Assembly: GCA_003220225.1 (NCBI GenBank)
Contig: QHRU01000039.1
Span: forward strand, 57,128 to 121,127
DNA from: Candidatus Rokuibacteriota bacterium
Lineage (GTDB): Bacteria > Methylomirabilota > Methylomirabilia > Rokubacteriales > CSP1-6
DNA length: 64,000 bases
Direction: 5' to 3'
Numbering within the stretch: position 1 is the first letter of the stretch; each line of letters starts with the position of its first letter. A model generated the notes under the pieces. That model was not told where the DNA came from. It was given only the letters and a program-made list of their open reading frames with translations, and did no database searches. The translations under genes and the position numbers were made by a program. Positions 17,290 to 25,276 of the stretch are shown one piece after another.

Positions 17290-17355
17290 ATCGAGCGGCT
17301 CTTCGCGCTGGCCCATCAGAAGGGTCTCATCCCCGCCGTCCCGCCGAATCGATCC
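17284..17355 (+). pseudogene. Remnant of the 3' end of an mqnD-like gene
   Basis: The plus-strand frame starting at 17284 reads AAIERLFALAHQKGLIPAVPP, matching AAVERLFTMAHQNGVIPTVPP at the C-terminus of MqnD (7147-7224). About 24 codons survive, ending in NRSG. It lies antisense to the tail of the following small membrane-protein gene. Confidence 0.7.
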
Positions 17356-17674
17356 GGTCTAGTCCCGCGCGGTGCAGCCGCCGGTGCAGCAGCCTGATCG
17401 CCAGCGTCTCGCCGGCGAGGAAGAGCGCGCCGAGGACGACGACAGCGGCCGTCGGAAGCGACACCAGGGGCAGCAGCTCGATGTTCAGGAGCCACACGAT
17501 CGCCCAGAGATGGCCGGCCCACGCCAGCATGATCGTCCACGCCCATGGGCCGAGCCGCGCCCGGCGGCGGTTGGCGAAGGCGAGGCCGATCGAGCCGAGC
17601 CCGGTGACCACGGCGTAGGCGGCGAAGCCGGGCGGGGCGGGCTCGTCGGAGGCGAGGCGGTCGACGGCGAGCAC
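17327..17674 (-). CDS. Small integral membrane protein, unknown function
   Basis: A 115-residue ORF with three likely membrane helices (AAYAVVTGLGSIGLAFA, WTIMLAWAGHLWAIVWLL, LPTAAVVVLGALFLAGETLA). The frame remains open upstream to the mqnC stop and would add a further hydrophobic helix (ALLAWSGACALALFGLVLAV), but no ATG, GTG or TTG is found there before 17674. The gene may therefore have lost its start, or it may use a rare codon. Its last codons run antisense into the mqnD-like remnant. It probably shares a transcript with mqnC. Confidence 0.5.
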   Translation of the reverse strand: MLAVDRLASDEPAPPGFAAYAVVTGLGSIGLAFANRRRARLGPWAWTIMLAWAGHLWAIVWLLNIELLPLVSLPTAAVVVLGALFLAGETLAIRLLHRRLHRAGLDRIDSAGRRG

Positions 17675-17738
17675 GAGGCCGAAGAGGGCCAGGGCGCAAG
17701 CGCCGCTCCAGGCGAGGAGCGCCGCGCGATCGCGAACC

Positions 17739-18827
17739 TTAGTAGCGCCGGACGATCTCGTACTCGGTCGTCCTCTGGGCGGGCGTGAAGCCCGCCTCGC
17801 GGATGAGCGTCACGATCTCGTCCACGGAGATCGTGTTGACGTACTCGGCGGCCCTGTGGACGTTCTCCTCGAAGAGCGTGCCGCCCCAGTCGTCGGCGCC
17901 GAAGTACAGCGCGATCTGTCCCGTCGGCTTGCCCTCCGAGAACCACGAGGCCTGCACGTGCGGGAAGTTGTCGAGGTAAAGGCGCGCGGCCGCGAGGACG
18001 CGCAGGTACATGTTCGGGCCCTTGTACTGCTTGATCCACTTCTCGAGCAGCGTGTTGCCCGGCTTGAACGACCACGGCACGAACGCGGTGAAGCCGCCGA
18101 ACATATCCTGAAGCTCGCGGATCGCGTCGAAGTGGTCGAGGAGGTCGTCCACCGTCTCGACGTGGCCGTACATCATGGTGGCCGTCGACTTGAAGCCGCG
18201 GCGGTGCGCTTCGCGGTGGACCTCGAGCCACGCCTCCGGCCCGCCCTTCTTCGGCGCGATGCGGCTGCGCACGCGCGTGGAGAGGACCTCGGCGCCGCCC
18301 CCGGGAATGGTCCGCTGGCCGGCGTCCCAGAGGCGGTCGAGGATGTCCGTGAAGGGCAGGCTGGCCACCTGCGCCATCGTGTGGATCTCCGAGGCCGTGA
18401 AGAAGTGCGGCGTGACCTGGGGAAACCGCTTCCGCGTCTCCCGCACCAGCGTCAGATAGTAGTCGAGCGGCAGCGCGGGATTGTGGCCGCCCTGGAGTAG
18501 CACGGTGGTCGCGCCCTTCGAGGCCGCGGAGTCGACCTTCGCGAGCACCTCGTCCACCGTGAGCGTCCACGCCTCGCGATCGCCGGGCTTGCGGTAGAAC
18601 GCGCAGAACTGGCAGTCGGTGATGCAGACGTTCGTGTAGTTCGGGTTGCTGTCGATCACGAAGGTCACGACCTTCTCGGGCCAGCGGGCGAAGCGGGCTT
18701 CGGAGGCCCGGGCGCCGAGCTCGAGCAGGGGCGCGTCGGTCAGAAGATGGCGGCCCTCGTCTCTGGTCAGCCGTTTGGCGGTGAAGCGGTCTTTTGTATT
18801 TGGCGTCGGGGCCGCTTCGCAGGGCAT
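17739..18827 (-). CDS. mqnC: Cyclic dehypoxanthinyl futalosine synthase (radical SAM)
   Basis: A 362-residue radical SAM enzyme with the cluster motif CITDCQFC (Cys68, Cys72, Cys75) preceded by NPNYTNV, characteristic of MqnC. Other family marks are LLQGGHNPALPLDYY, IPGGGAEVLS, STATMMYGHVET and the C-terminal GADDWGGTLFEENVH. The enzyme cyclises dehypoxanthine futalosine in the futalosine menaquinone pathway. The start is the ATG at 18827 (MPCEAAPTPN). It lies 83 bases downstream of mqnE in the same direction. An open frame running on from mqnE is read-through of shadow sequence, not a fusion. Confidence 0.93.
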   Translation of the reverse strand: MPCEAAPTPNTKDRFTAKRLTRDEGRHLLTDAPLLELGARASEARFARWPEKVVTFVIDSNPNYTNVCITDCQFCAFYRKPGDREAWTLTVDEVLAKVDSAASKGATTVLLQGGHNPALPLDYYLTLVRETRKRFPQVTPHFFTASEIHTMAQVASLPFTDILDRLWDAGQRTIPGGGAEVLSTRVRSRIAPKKGGPEAWLEVHREAHRRGFKSTATMMYGHVETVDDLLDHFDAIRELQDMFGGFTAFVPWSFKPGNTLLEKWIKQYKGPNMYLRVLAAARLYLDNFPHVQASWFSEGKPTGQIALYFGADDWGGTLFEENVHRAAEYVNTISVDEIVTLIREAGFTPAQRTTEYEIVRRY

Positions 18828-18910
18828 GCCGTCGGTCCTTTCACCGCTCGCCCCGGCCGTCGAACGGCCTGCGGCTCGCACTGCGGCCCGACGGTCGGGG
18901 GAAAATTGGT

Positions 18911-19990
18911 TCACGGCCAAATTTTCACGACGTTGTAGAGCGCATCGCGCTCGACGGGAATCTTGCCGGCGTCGCGGATCATGCGGAAGAGCTGCTCGCG
19001 CGCCACCCCCGCCGGCGTCTGCGCGCCCGACAGGTGCTGGATGCGCTCGTCCTCCAGGGTGCCGTTGACGTCGTCGGCGCCGAAGTGCAGGGCGACCGAC
19101 GTCGTCTCCTCGCCCAGGGTCACCCAGTACGCCTCGACGTGCGGGAAGTTGTCGAGCAGCAGCCGCGAGACGGCGATCGTCTTCAAGGAGTCGGCGGGCG
19201 GCGTCTGCCGCGGCACGAGCTTCGTGGCGGCGACCTGGTAGGCGAGGGGGATGAAGGTGACGAAGCCGCCGGAGGCGTCCTGCTGCTCGCGCAGCCGCAG
19301 CAGGTGGTCGACGCGCTCGGCGAGCGTCTCGACGTGGCCGTAGAGCATCGTCGCGTTCGTCTTGATGCCGAGCGCGTGCGCGATGCCGTGGATCTCGCAC
19401 CAGCGCTCGGGATCGGCCTTGCCCGTGTACTTGAGCAGCTTCGCGAGCCGCGGCGAGAAGATCTCGGCGCCGCCGCCCGGCATCGACTGAAGCCCCGCCG
19501 CCTTCAGCCGCGAGAGCGCCTCCTTGGGCTCGATCTTCCAGCGCCGCCAGAAGTAGTCGACCTCGGCGGCGGTGAGCGCCTTGATCTGCACGTCGGGCCG
19601 CGCGGCGCGGATGGCCTGGATCATCCGCTCGTAGTACTCGAACGGCCAGTCGGGATGGTGGCCGCCCACGATGTGCACCTCGCGCGTCTCGTCCTTCACC
19701 ATCGCCACCATGTCCTCGATCGTGTGCTCGTAGGCGCCGGCCTCGCCCGGCTTGCGCGCGAAGCCGCAGAAGGCGCACGAGAGCACGCAGACGTTGGTGG
19801 GCGTGATGTGCCGGTTGATGACGAAGTAGACGCGGTCGCCCTCGCGCCGGGACTTGGCGTGATCGGCCATGCGCCCGACCCCCAGGAGGTCATCGCTCTC
19901 GAACAGGGCGAGACCGTCCTCGCGGCTCAGACGCTCGCTGGCGCGGACCTTGTCCCAGATGGGCTCGAGCCGGCTATTTGCGAAACGCAC
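18911..19990 (-). CDS. mqnE: Aminofutalosine synthase (radical SAM)
   Basis: A 359-residue radical SAM enzyme. The cluster motif CVLSCAFC (Cys68, Cys72, Cys75) follows NRHITPTNV, the MqnE hallmark. VHIVGGHHPDWPFEYYE, QSMPGGGAEIFS, TNATMLYGHVET and GADDVNGTLEDERI complete the pattern. MqnE joins chorismate-derived 3-enolpyruvyl-benzoate to an adenosyl radical, making aminofutalosine. I chose the GTG at 19990, 5 bases after GGGAGG; an upstream in-frame ATG at 20083 would place the 28-bp palindrome inside the coding region, which is unlikely. Confidence 0.93.
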   Translation of the reverse strand: MRFANSRLEPIWDKVRASERLSREDGLALFESDDLLGVGRMADHAKSRREGDRVYFVINRHITPTNVCVLSCAFCGFARKPGEAGAYEHTIEDMVAMVKDETREVHIVGGHHPDWPFEYYERMIQAIRAARPDVQIKALTAAEVDYFWRRWKIEPKEALSRLKAAGLQSMPGGGAEIFSPRLAKLLKYTGKADPERWCEIHGIAHALGIKTNATMLYGHVETLAERVDHLLRLREQQDASGGFVTFIPLAYQVAATKLVPRQTPPADSLKTIAVSRLLLDNFPHVEAYWVTLGEETTSVALHFGADDVNGTLEDERIQHLSGAQTPAGVAREQLFRMIRDAGKIPVERDALYNVVKIWP

Positions 19991-20013
19991 CTGGGCCTCC
20001 CTGGTATCGACGC

Positions 20014-20041
20014 GAGTCAGACCGACCGGTCGGTCTGACTC
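20014..20041 (-). promoter_or_regulatory. Perfect 28-bp palindrome (probable TetR-type operator) before mqnE
   Basis: The half-site GAGTCAGACCGACC (20014-20027) is followed without a gap by its exact reverse complement (20028-20041). The core ACCGACC/GGTCGGT is of the kind bound by many TetR-family repressors. It lies 24 bases upstream of the mqnE GTG. The TetR gene next to mqnD is an attractive but unproven partner. Confidence 0.75.
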
Positions 20042-20063
20042 TAAATGCGCGTGACGCCGAGTG

Positions 20064-20213
20064 TCAAGGTCGCGGCGGCGCATCCGGCGCCGCCTGCCGG
20101 CGCCGGCGGAGCTCGCGGTGGATCCGCAGATCTTGAAGGCGCATGGCGAAGGCCACCCCGGCGGCGGCCAGGGCCAGGGCGACCAGGGCGCCGACGGTGA
20201 TCTGATCGGCTAC
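20064..20213 (-). pseudogene. Start-less remnant of a small membrane protein
   Basis: The minus strand reads VADQITVGALVALALAAAGV, then AFAMRLQDLRIHRELRRRRQ and a proline-rich tail to a stop at 20064. One membrane helix followed by a basic cytoplasmic tail looks genuine. Where a start would be expected the codon is GTA, and upstream the frame runs antisense into the ArsA-like fragment. It appears truncated at about 20213. Confidence 0.4.
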
Positions 20214-20618
20214 GGACGCGACGCCACGAACGCCGACCCGCTGCTCGAGTACCTGCTCGGCTTCCGGGAGCGCATGGGTCAGGCGCGGCGCCTGCTGACC
20301 GACGCCGAGCGGACGGCGTTCTTCTTCGTCACACTGCCGGAGGCGCTGCCCATCGCCGTGATCAGCCGCTTCATCGGCTGGTTCCACGAGTTCGGCATCC
20401 CGGTCGGCGGGGTGATCGTGAACATGGTGCTCGACCGCCAGGCGCTGGGCGACGACATGCCCGAGTTCGTCCGGAACCGCGTCGGGATGCAGGGGGAGCA
20501 CCTTCGTACCATCCGCGACAAGTTCGGCGACGGCGTCCGCGCCGTCGTTCCGCTATTCGACCAGGAGGTGCGCGGAACGGCCATGCTGGCCCCGGCCGCC
20601 GGGGCGCTGTTCGACTGA
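20214..20618 (+). pseudogene. C-terminal fragment of an ArsA/Get3-type ATPase
   Basis: The plus frame reads DPLLEYLLGFRERMGQARRL, TAFFFVTLPEALPIAVISRF, GIPVGGVIVNMVLDRQ and EVRGTAML, matching the C-terminal third of bacterial arsenite/tail-anchored-protein ATPases. The P-loop and switch regions are absent; upstream the frame is antisense to a membrane-protein remnant. The ORF technically opens at a GTG (20061), but that part is not ArsA-like. It is best seen as a decayed fragment left by a rearrangement. Confidence 0.65.
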
Positions 20619-20670
20619 GCCGCCGACCCTGCCGAGTCGCCTCGAGCGCCCGCCGGCGAAGAAATAGCGG

Positions 20671-21516
20671 CTAGTTCTTGACGGAGCCGGCGGTGAGGCT
20701 GGCCACGTAGTAGTCCACGAAGAACGAGTAGATCAACGCGACGGGTATGGAGCCCAGCAGGGCGGCGGCCATGAGCTGGCCCCAGTAGAAGACGTCGCCG
20801 CGGATCAGCTCCGTGATCGCCCCCACCGGCACCGTGCGCACGTCGCTCTTGGTCAGGAAGATCAGCGCGTACAGGAACTCGTTCTGCGCCAGCGTGAAGG
20901 CGAAGATCCCCGCCGAGAGCAGGCCCGGGGTGCAGAGCGGCAGGACCACGCGCAGCATCGCCTGGAAGCGGCTGGCGCCGTCGATGCGCGCCGCTTCCTC
21001 CAGCTCGCGCGGGACGCTCTTGAAGTAGCCCATCAGCAGCCACGCGCAGAACGGGATCAGCAGGGTCGGGTATGTCAGCATCACTGCCGACAGCGTGTTG
21101 CTCAGGCCGAGCCTGTTGATCACGTCCGACATCGGGATGAACAGCAGCGGCTGAGGCACGAGATAGGTCGCGGCGACCCCGATGGCGACCACCGCCGCGC
21201 CGGGAAAGTTCAGGCGCGCGAGCGGGTACGCGATCATCGCGCCGAGGACGAGCGAGACGACGGTGGTGACGACGGCGACCAGGATCGTGTTGTACGTCCA
21301 GGTCAGGAAGTTGGTCTGCTCCAGCAGGTCGACGTAGTGCTGCAGGGTCGGCTGGTGCACGATGAGCGGCATGATCTTCGCGCTGTAGAGCTCGCGGTTC
21401 GGCTTGATCGAGGTGATGGCCATCCAGTAGAAGGGGAACAGCATCGCCACCAGGAAGAATCCGAGCGGCAGGTACAGCCGGAGCACCCGCTCACCGAACC
21501 GGCGCCCGCCGACCAT
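20671..21516 (-). CDS. ABC importer permease, MalG type (system 1)
   Basis: A 281-residue inner-membrane permease with six predicted helices and the cytoplasmic EAA loop (ELEEAARIDGASRFQAMLRVVLPLCTPG, read here in part as EEAARIDGAS...LPL) that docks the ATPase. The C-terminal AGSVKN end is typical of carbohydrate-uptake-1 MalG proteins. It is the third gene of a binding protein-MalF-MalG operon and is paralogous to the permease at 26225-27070. No ATPase gene is in the operon. The substrate is probably a sugar, polyol or glycerophosphodiester-like molecule; the sequence does not say which. Confidence 0.9.
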   Translation of the reverse strand: MVGGRRFGERVLRLYLPLGFFLVAMLFPFYWMAITSIKPNRELYSAKIMPLIVHQPTLQHYVDLLEQTNFLTWTYNTILVAVVTTVVSLVLGAMIAYPLARLNFPGAAVVAIGVAATYLVPQPLLFIPMSDVINRLGLSNTLSAVMLTYPTLLIPFCAWLLMGYFKSVPRELEEAARIDGASRFQAMLRVVLPLCTPGLLSAGIFAFTLAQNEFLYALIFLTKSDVRTVPVGAITELIRGDVFYWGQLMAAALLGSIPVALIYSFFVDYYVASLTAGSVKN

Positions 21517-21525
21517 CAGATTCGC

Positions 21526-21550
21526 CGTCGGGGCGCTTCCGCGCCCGACG
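21526..21550 (-). other. Intercistronic hairpin between the two permease genes
   Basis: CGTCGGGGCGC and GCGCCCGACG form a 10-bp stem with one bulged G and a four-base TTCC loop in the 61-base gap between the MalF- and MalG-type genes of system 1. It may stabilise the upstream message or attenuate the downstream gene. The other importers have no such gap. Confidence 0.4.
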
Positions 21551-21577
21551 GTCGGCTCCGAGGACCCGCGTGGGCCA

Positions 21578-22510
21578 TTATTCCCGCCTCAGGTAGAGCG
21601 TCAGGCCCACGATCAGGATCGCCAGCGCCGGCAGCATCGCGAGCGCCTCCGCCGCCCCCATGCCGAGGACGCCCGCCGACATCCCCACGTCGAACGCGTG
21701 CGTGGCGAAGAGGTGGGTGGCGTTGGCAGGCCCGCCGTGCGTCAGCACGTAGGGGAGCTGGAAGTCGGAGAACGTGAAGATCACCGAGAACATCGTCACG
21801 ATGATCAGGACGGGCTTGAGGACCGGCAGCGTGATGTGCCGGAAGCGCTGCGTGACGCTCGCGCCGTCGATGGCGGCCGCCTCGTACAGATCGGGCGAGA
21901 TCGTCTGCAGTCCGGCCAGCAGCGTGATGCCGTAGAAGGGCAGCCCGCGCCACGTGTTGACACCGATGATGGAGACCATGGCCAGCGTCTTGTTGCCCAG
22001 CCACGAGAAGTTCTCCTTCACCAGGCCGCTGTGCAGCAGCGACCAGTTGATCACGCTGAACGTCGGATCGAGGATCCACATCCACGCCACCGTGGAGAGC
22101 ACGGTGGGCACGATAAAGGGCAGGAGGAGGAACGCCCGGGCGAGGTTCCGACCGCGGAACTGCTGGTTGATGACGAGAGCCATCGCGAGGCCGCCCACCA
22201 TCTTCACGAGCGTGGCCAGGATCGTGTAGACGAACGTGTTGCGCGTCACCTGCCAGAAGACGGGGTCCTGGGCCAGCGCCGCGAAGTTGGCGAGCCCCAC
22301 GAACGTCCCCGCGCTGGCCACGCGGCGCTCTTGCAGGCTCAGGAAGATTCCATAGAAGAACGGGTAGGCGACGAAGGCGAGCAGGAAGAGGATGCCTGGC
22401 ACCAGCATGAGCCAGGAGAAGACACCCTCCCGCTCGACGGCACGCCCCAGCGCGAACGGCCGGCCCGCGACCGGAGCCGGCCGTGCGACTGATGCCGGGC
22501 GCACCGCCAT
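21578..22510 (-). CDS. ABC importer permease, MalF type (system 1)
   Basis: A 310-residue permease with a short cytoplasmic N-terminus and six helices starting at about residue 30 (FSWLMLVPGILFLLAFVAYP). The EAA loop is LYEAAAIDGASVTQRFRHITLPVL, recognised from EAAAIDGAS and LPVL. It begins 3 bases after the stop of the binding-protein gene, so the two are translationally linked. It is closely similar to the permease at 25273-26223 (shared QTISPDLYEAAAIDGA / QTIPDELMESATIDGA region and FSVIFTFSDFQLPYVLT / FSIIFTFFDFQLVYVLT). Confidence 0.92.
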   Translation of the reverse strand: MAVRPASVARPAPVAGRPFALGRAVEREGVFSWLMLVPGILFLLAFVAYPFFYGIFLSLQERRVASAGTFVGLANFAALAQDPVFWQVTRNTFVYTILATLVKMVGGLAMALVINQQFRGRNLARAFLLLPFIVPTVLSTVAWMWILDPTFSVINWSLLHSGLVKENFSWLGNKTLAMVSIIGVNTWRGLPFYGITLLAGLQTISPDLYEAAAIDGASVTQRFRHITLPVLKPVLIIVTMFSVIFTFSDFQLPYVLTHGGPANATHLFATHAFDVGMSAGVLGMGAAEALAMLPALAILIVGLTLYLRRE

Positions 22511-22513
22511 GGG

Positions 22514-23797
22514 CTACTTCGCTTTGTAGATCTGCTTCAGCTGCGCGGCCGCCGTCGCGATGACGTCCTTGGTCGCGTCGCCGCGACACGCCTTGGCGAA
22601 CATGTCGACGAGGACGTACTTGGCGACGTTCTCCGACGCCGCGTGGCCGACGGGTCCCGGCCACGCGTGGGGCCGTGACGTCTTGAGCGATTCCTTGTAC
22701 GGCATGTAGCGCGGCTCCGCGTTCCACATCGGGTGGTTATCGTAGCCGTGCAAGAACGGCGCGTAGTACGCGTCGCCCGCGGTGAGCCAGCGCGACATCT
22801 GCTTGTCGTCGTAGAGCCACCGGAGGAACGCCTTGGCGGCCGCCTGGTCGGGCGCGTAGGTCATGATCCCGAGCCCCTGCGCGTTCAGCACGTGATAGCG
22901 ACCCTTGGGGCCGTTGGGGTTGAGCGCGTGGTCGGTGACCTTCGCGATCTCGGGGAAGTCACGCTTGGCCACGACGAGGATCGACGAGGCGTTGTTGGTG
23001 CAGGAGATCTGCTCGCCCAGGAACGCCTTGTTGTTGTTCACGTCGGTCCAGCCCAGCACGTCCTCGAGCATCGTCTCCTGGTAGAACCTGCGGCAGAAGT
23101 CCACGGCCTTGGCCGTCTCCGACGAGTCGATGAGGACCGTCTTGCCGTCGCGGTCGACCTCGCGCCCGCCGTACGACCAGAGCAGCGGGTACATCCAGCC
23201 GTGGTTGTCGCCGAAGCCGTGGCCGATCTCGAAGCCGAACGGGTGCCCCTTCTTCTTGAGCAGGCGCCCGGCTGCGAGCAGGTCCTCCCACGTCTCGGGG
23301 AACTTGGTGACGCCGACCTCCTTGAACCAGTCCGTGCGGTAGACCTCGAGCTGGCCGATGTTGCCCCAGGGCAGGGCCTTCCACTTCTTGTTGACGACGA
23401 CGACCTCCTGGACTTGCTCGTGCCAGCCACCCAGCTTCCGGCCGACTTCGCCGGCGAGGTCGCTGACATCCACGAGGCTCTGGTCGAAGAGGTGAGGCCA
23501 GTTGATGCCCGTGTGGACGATCTCGGGCCCGGACTTCGTCTCCGCCATGGTGGTGAGGCGCGTGAGCATGCCGCCCACGCTGACCGCCTCGTATCCGACT
23601 TTGATGCCGGTGAGCTTCTCGTATTCGGGCGCCAGCGTTTTCACGAAGTAGTCGTCGAACGCCTTGATGAACGAGCTCTCGCGGACGGTGGTCAGCGATT
23701 TCGTCGTCGCTTTCCCGGCGGCGCCGGCGAGGCGGGGAGCGAGCGCGGCGCCGGTCGCGACCAGGCTCACGGTCAGGAAATCGCGGCGAGTCGTCAT
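22514..23797 (-). CDS. ABC importer substrate-binding protein, Tat-exported (system 1)
   Basis: A 427-residue extracellular solute-binding protein (family 1, MalE/UgpB-like). The N-terminus TTRRDFLTVS is a twin-arginine signal followed by a hydrophobic core and an AGA cut near residue 27. The mature protein begins with KSLTTVRESSFIKAFDDYF and shows the family's TGIKVGYE, WEDLLAAGRLLKKKG and NNASSILVVAK elements. It is the first gene of the operon and is transcribed away from a homologous gene at 23972. Tat export suggests folding before secretion. Confidence 0.92.
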   Translation of the reverse strand: MTTRRDFLTVSLVATGAALAPRLAGAAGKATTKSLTTVRESSFIKAFDDYFVKTLAPEYEKLTGIKVGYEAVSVGGMLTRLTTMAETKSGPEIVHTGINWPHLFDQSLVDVSDLAGEVGRKLGGWHEQVQEVVVVNKKWKALPWGNIGQLEVYRTDWFKEVGVTKFPETWEDLLAAGRLLKKKGHPFGFEIGHGFGDNHGWMYPLLWSYGGREVDRDGKTVLIDSSETAKAVDFCRRFYQETMLEDVLGWTDVNNNKAFLGEQISCTNNASSILVVAKRDFPEIAKVTDHALNPNGPKGRYHVLNAQGLGIMTYAPDQAAAKAFLRWLYDDKQMSRWLTAGDAYYAPFLHGYDNHPMWNAEPRYMPYKESLKTSRPHAWPGPVGHAASENVAKYVLVDMFAKACRGDATKDVIATAAAQLKQIYKAK

Positions 23798-23844
23798 GGA
23801 GGCCCTCCGTGTCTGCGGACGGTGTGACGCGCTGGGTGGCGGCG

Positions 23845-23919
23845 ATGGTAGGCAGGGGTCTCGAGCCTGTCAAGTGTCGCCGAAACCTACTTGACAGCGC
23901 CACGGTTCCGGCAGATCGT
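23845..23919. promoter_or_regulatory. Divergent promoter region of importers 1 and 2
   Basis: A perfect 9-bp inverted repeat, CTGTCAAGT (23867-23875) and ACTTGACAG (23889-23897), with 13 bases between, places a consensus TTGACA box on each strand. On the minus strand TTGACA is followed after 17 bases by TACCAT (23845-23850), a good promoter for system 1. On the plus strand the -10 candidate about 17 bases away (GATCGT, 23914-23919) is weak. The inverted repeat could also be a regulator-binding site controlling both operons. Confidence 0.55.
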
Positions 23920-23971
23920 GGCGCGCATCGAGCGACCGGAGCGCTACACCCGTCGTCCAGGAGAGGGATAA

Positions 23972-25276
23972 ATGGCTCGTTATCACGGCTTCGAGGGGTC
24001 CACGTCCCGCCGCGATTTCCTGAAGCTCGCCGCCGCCGGCGCCGCGAGCGCCTCCGCGGGAGCGACCTGGCGGCCCCGTAAGGCGGACGCCAAGCCCGCC
24101 CAGATCACGTTCATGCGCGAAAGCTCGTACGTGAAGGAGTTCGACGAGCACTTCAAGAACGTCCTGATTCCCCGCTATCAGGCGGAAACCGGGATCAAGA
24201 TCGTCTACGAGATCATCGCGGCGGGCGGCTCGGCCGTGCCTCGCACGGTCGCGATCGTGGAAAGCAAAGCGCCCGTGGACGCCGGCTGGGTCCAGCAGGA
24301 GTGGCTGTACCGCGAGGGCCTGCTCGACGTGTCGGACATCGCCAAGGACGTGGGCAAGCAGCAGGGTGGCTGGTATTCGGAGATCGAGGGTCTTTCGGTG
24401 TGGGAGGGCAAGTGGAGGTCGGTGCCCTTCGGCAACATCGGCCAGTGCATGGTCTACCGGCGGGACTGGTTCGATCAGGCGGGGATCACCGCGTTCCCCG
24501 ACACCTGGGAGGAGTTCCTCGAGGCCGGCACCAAGCTGAAGAAGGCGGGTCACCCGTACGGCATGTCCATGGGCCACGGCTTCGCCGACAACAACTCCTG
24601 GCTCCTGCCGCTCCTGTGGGGCTTCGGCGGACAGGTCGTCGCCAAGGACGGCAAGACGATCACGCTGGATTCCGCGGAGACGGCGCGCGCCGTCGACTAC
24701 GTGCGCAAGCTCTATAAGGACGCCTGCCTCGACGACTGCGTCGGCTGGCTCGACCCGGCCAACAACAAGGCGTTTCTCACCAGCCAGATCTCTTGCACCA
24801 ACAACGCCATGAGCATTCTGATCTCGGCCAAGCGCGATCTGCCGGACATGGGCAAGGTGACCGACCACGCGCCGAACCCCAAGGGGCCGAAGGGACGCTT
24901 CCACAGCTTCGTGCCCGTCACTCACGGGATCTTCTCTCACACGCCTGATCCAGCAGCCGCGAAGCACTTCCTGCGCTGGCTGATGGATCCCAAGCAGGTG
25001 GCGGCATGGTATCGGTCCGCGCAGATGTACCACGCCCCGTTCCTGCACGCGTACGACAAGGACGAGGAGTGGAACAAGGAGCCGCGCTTCAAGCCCTACC
25101 AGAAGGTGCTGGAGACCGGGAAGTTGGTGTCCTGGCCGGCGCCCGCCGACCGCAGAGCGGGTGAAGTCGTCAACAAGTGGATCGTCATCGACATGTTCGC
25201 GAAGGCCTGCACGGGAACGCCCACCAAGACCGTCATCGCCGACGGCGTCGCGGGGCTCAAGCAGATCTACGGGTGA
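23972..25276 (+). CDS. ABC importer substrate-binding protein, Tat-exported (system 2)
   Basis: A 434-residue solute-binding protein with twin-arginine signal STSRRDFLKLAAAG (residues 10-23). Mature features TFMRESSYVKEFDEHF, TGIKIVYEII, WEEFLEAGTKLKKAGHPYGM and SCTNNAMSILISAKRDLPDM parallel system 1, showing that the two are paralogues. It starts with ATG at 23972 after GGAGAGGG, and its last codons overlap the next permease start by 4 bases (GTGA). The ligand is unknown. Confidence 0.92.
   Translation: MARYHGFEGSTSRRDFLKLAAAGAASASAGATWRPRKADAKPAQITFMRESSYVKEFDEHFKNVLIPRYQAETGIKIVYEIIAAGGSAVPRTVAIVESKAPVDAGWVQQEWLYREGLLDVSDIAKDVGKQQGGWYSEIEGLSVWEGKWRSVPFGNIGQCMVYRRDWFDQAGITAFPDTWEEFLEAGTKLKKAGHPYGMSMGHGFADNNSWLLPLLWGFGGQVVAKDGKTITLDSAETARAVDYVRKLYKDACLDDCVGWLDPANNKAFLTSQISCTNNAMSILISAKRDLPDMGKVTDHAPNPKGPKGRFHSFVPVTHGIFSHTPDPAAAKHFLRWLMDPKQVAAWYRSAQMYHAPFLHAYDKDEEWNKEPRFKPYQKVLETGKLVSWPAPADRRAGEVVNKWIVIDMFAKACTGTPTKTVIADGVAGLKQIYG

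Noticed and set aside
17739..19778. An apparent 679-residue fusion of MqnE and MqnC
   Set aside because: Its N-terminal half is out of frame with MqnE and low-quality; the mqnC ATG at 18827 and the separate mqnE frame explain the region.
18794..20038. Long plus-strand ORF opposite mqnE
   Set aside because: Antisense shadow typical of GC-rich genes; MqnE motifs are clear on the other strand.
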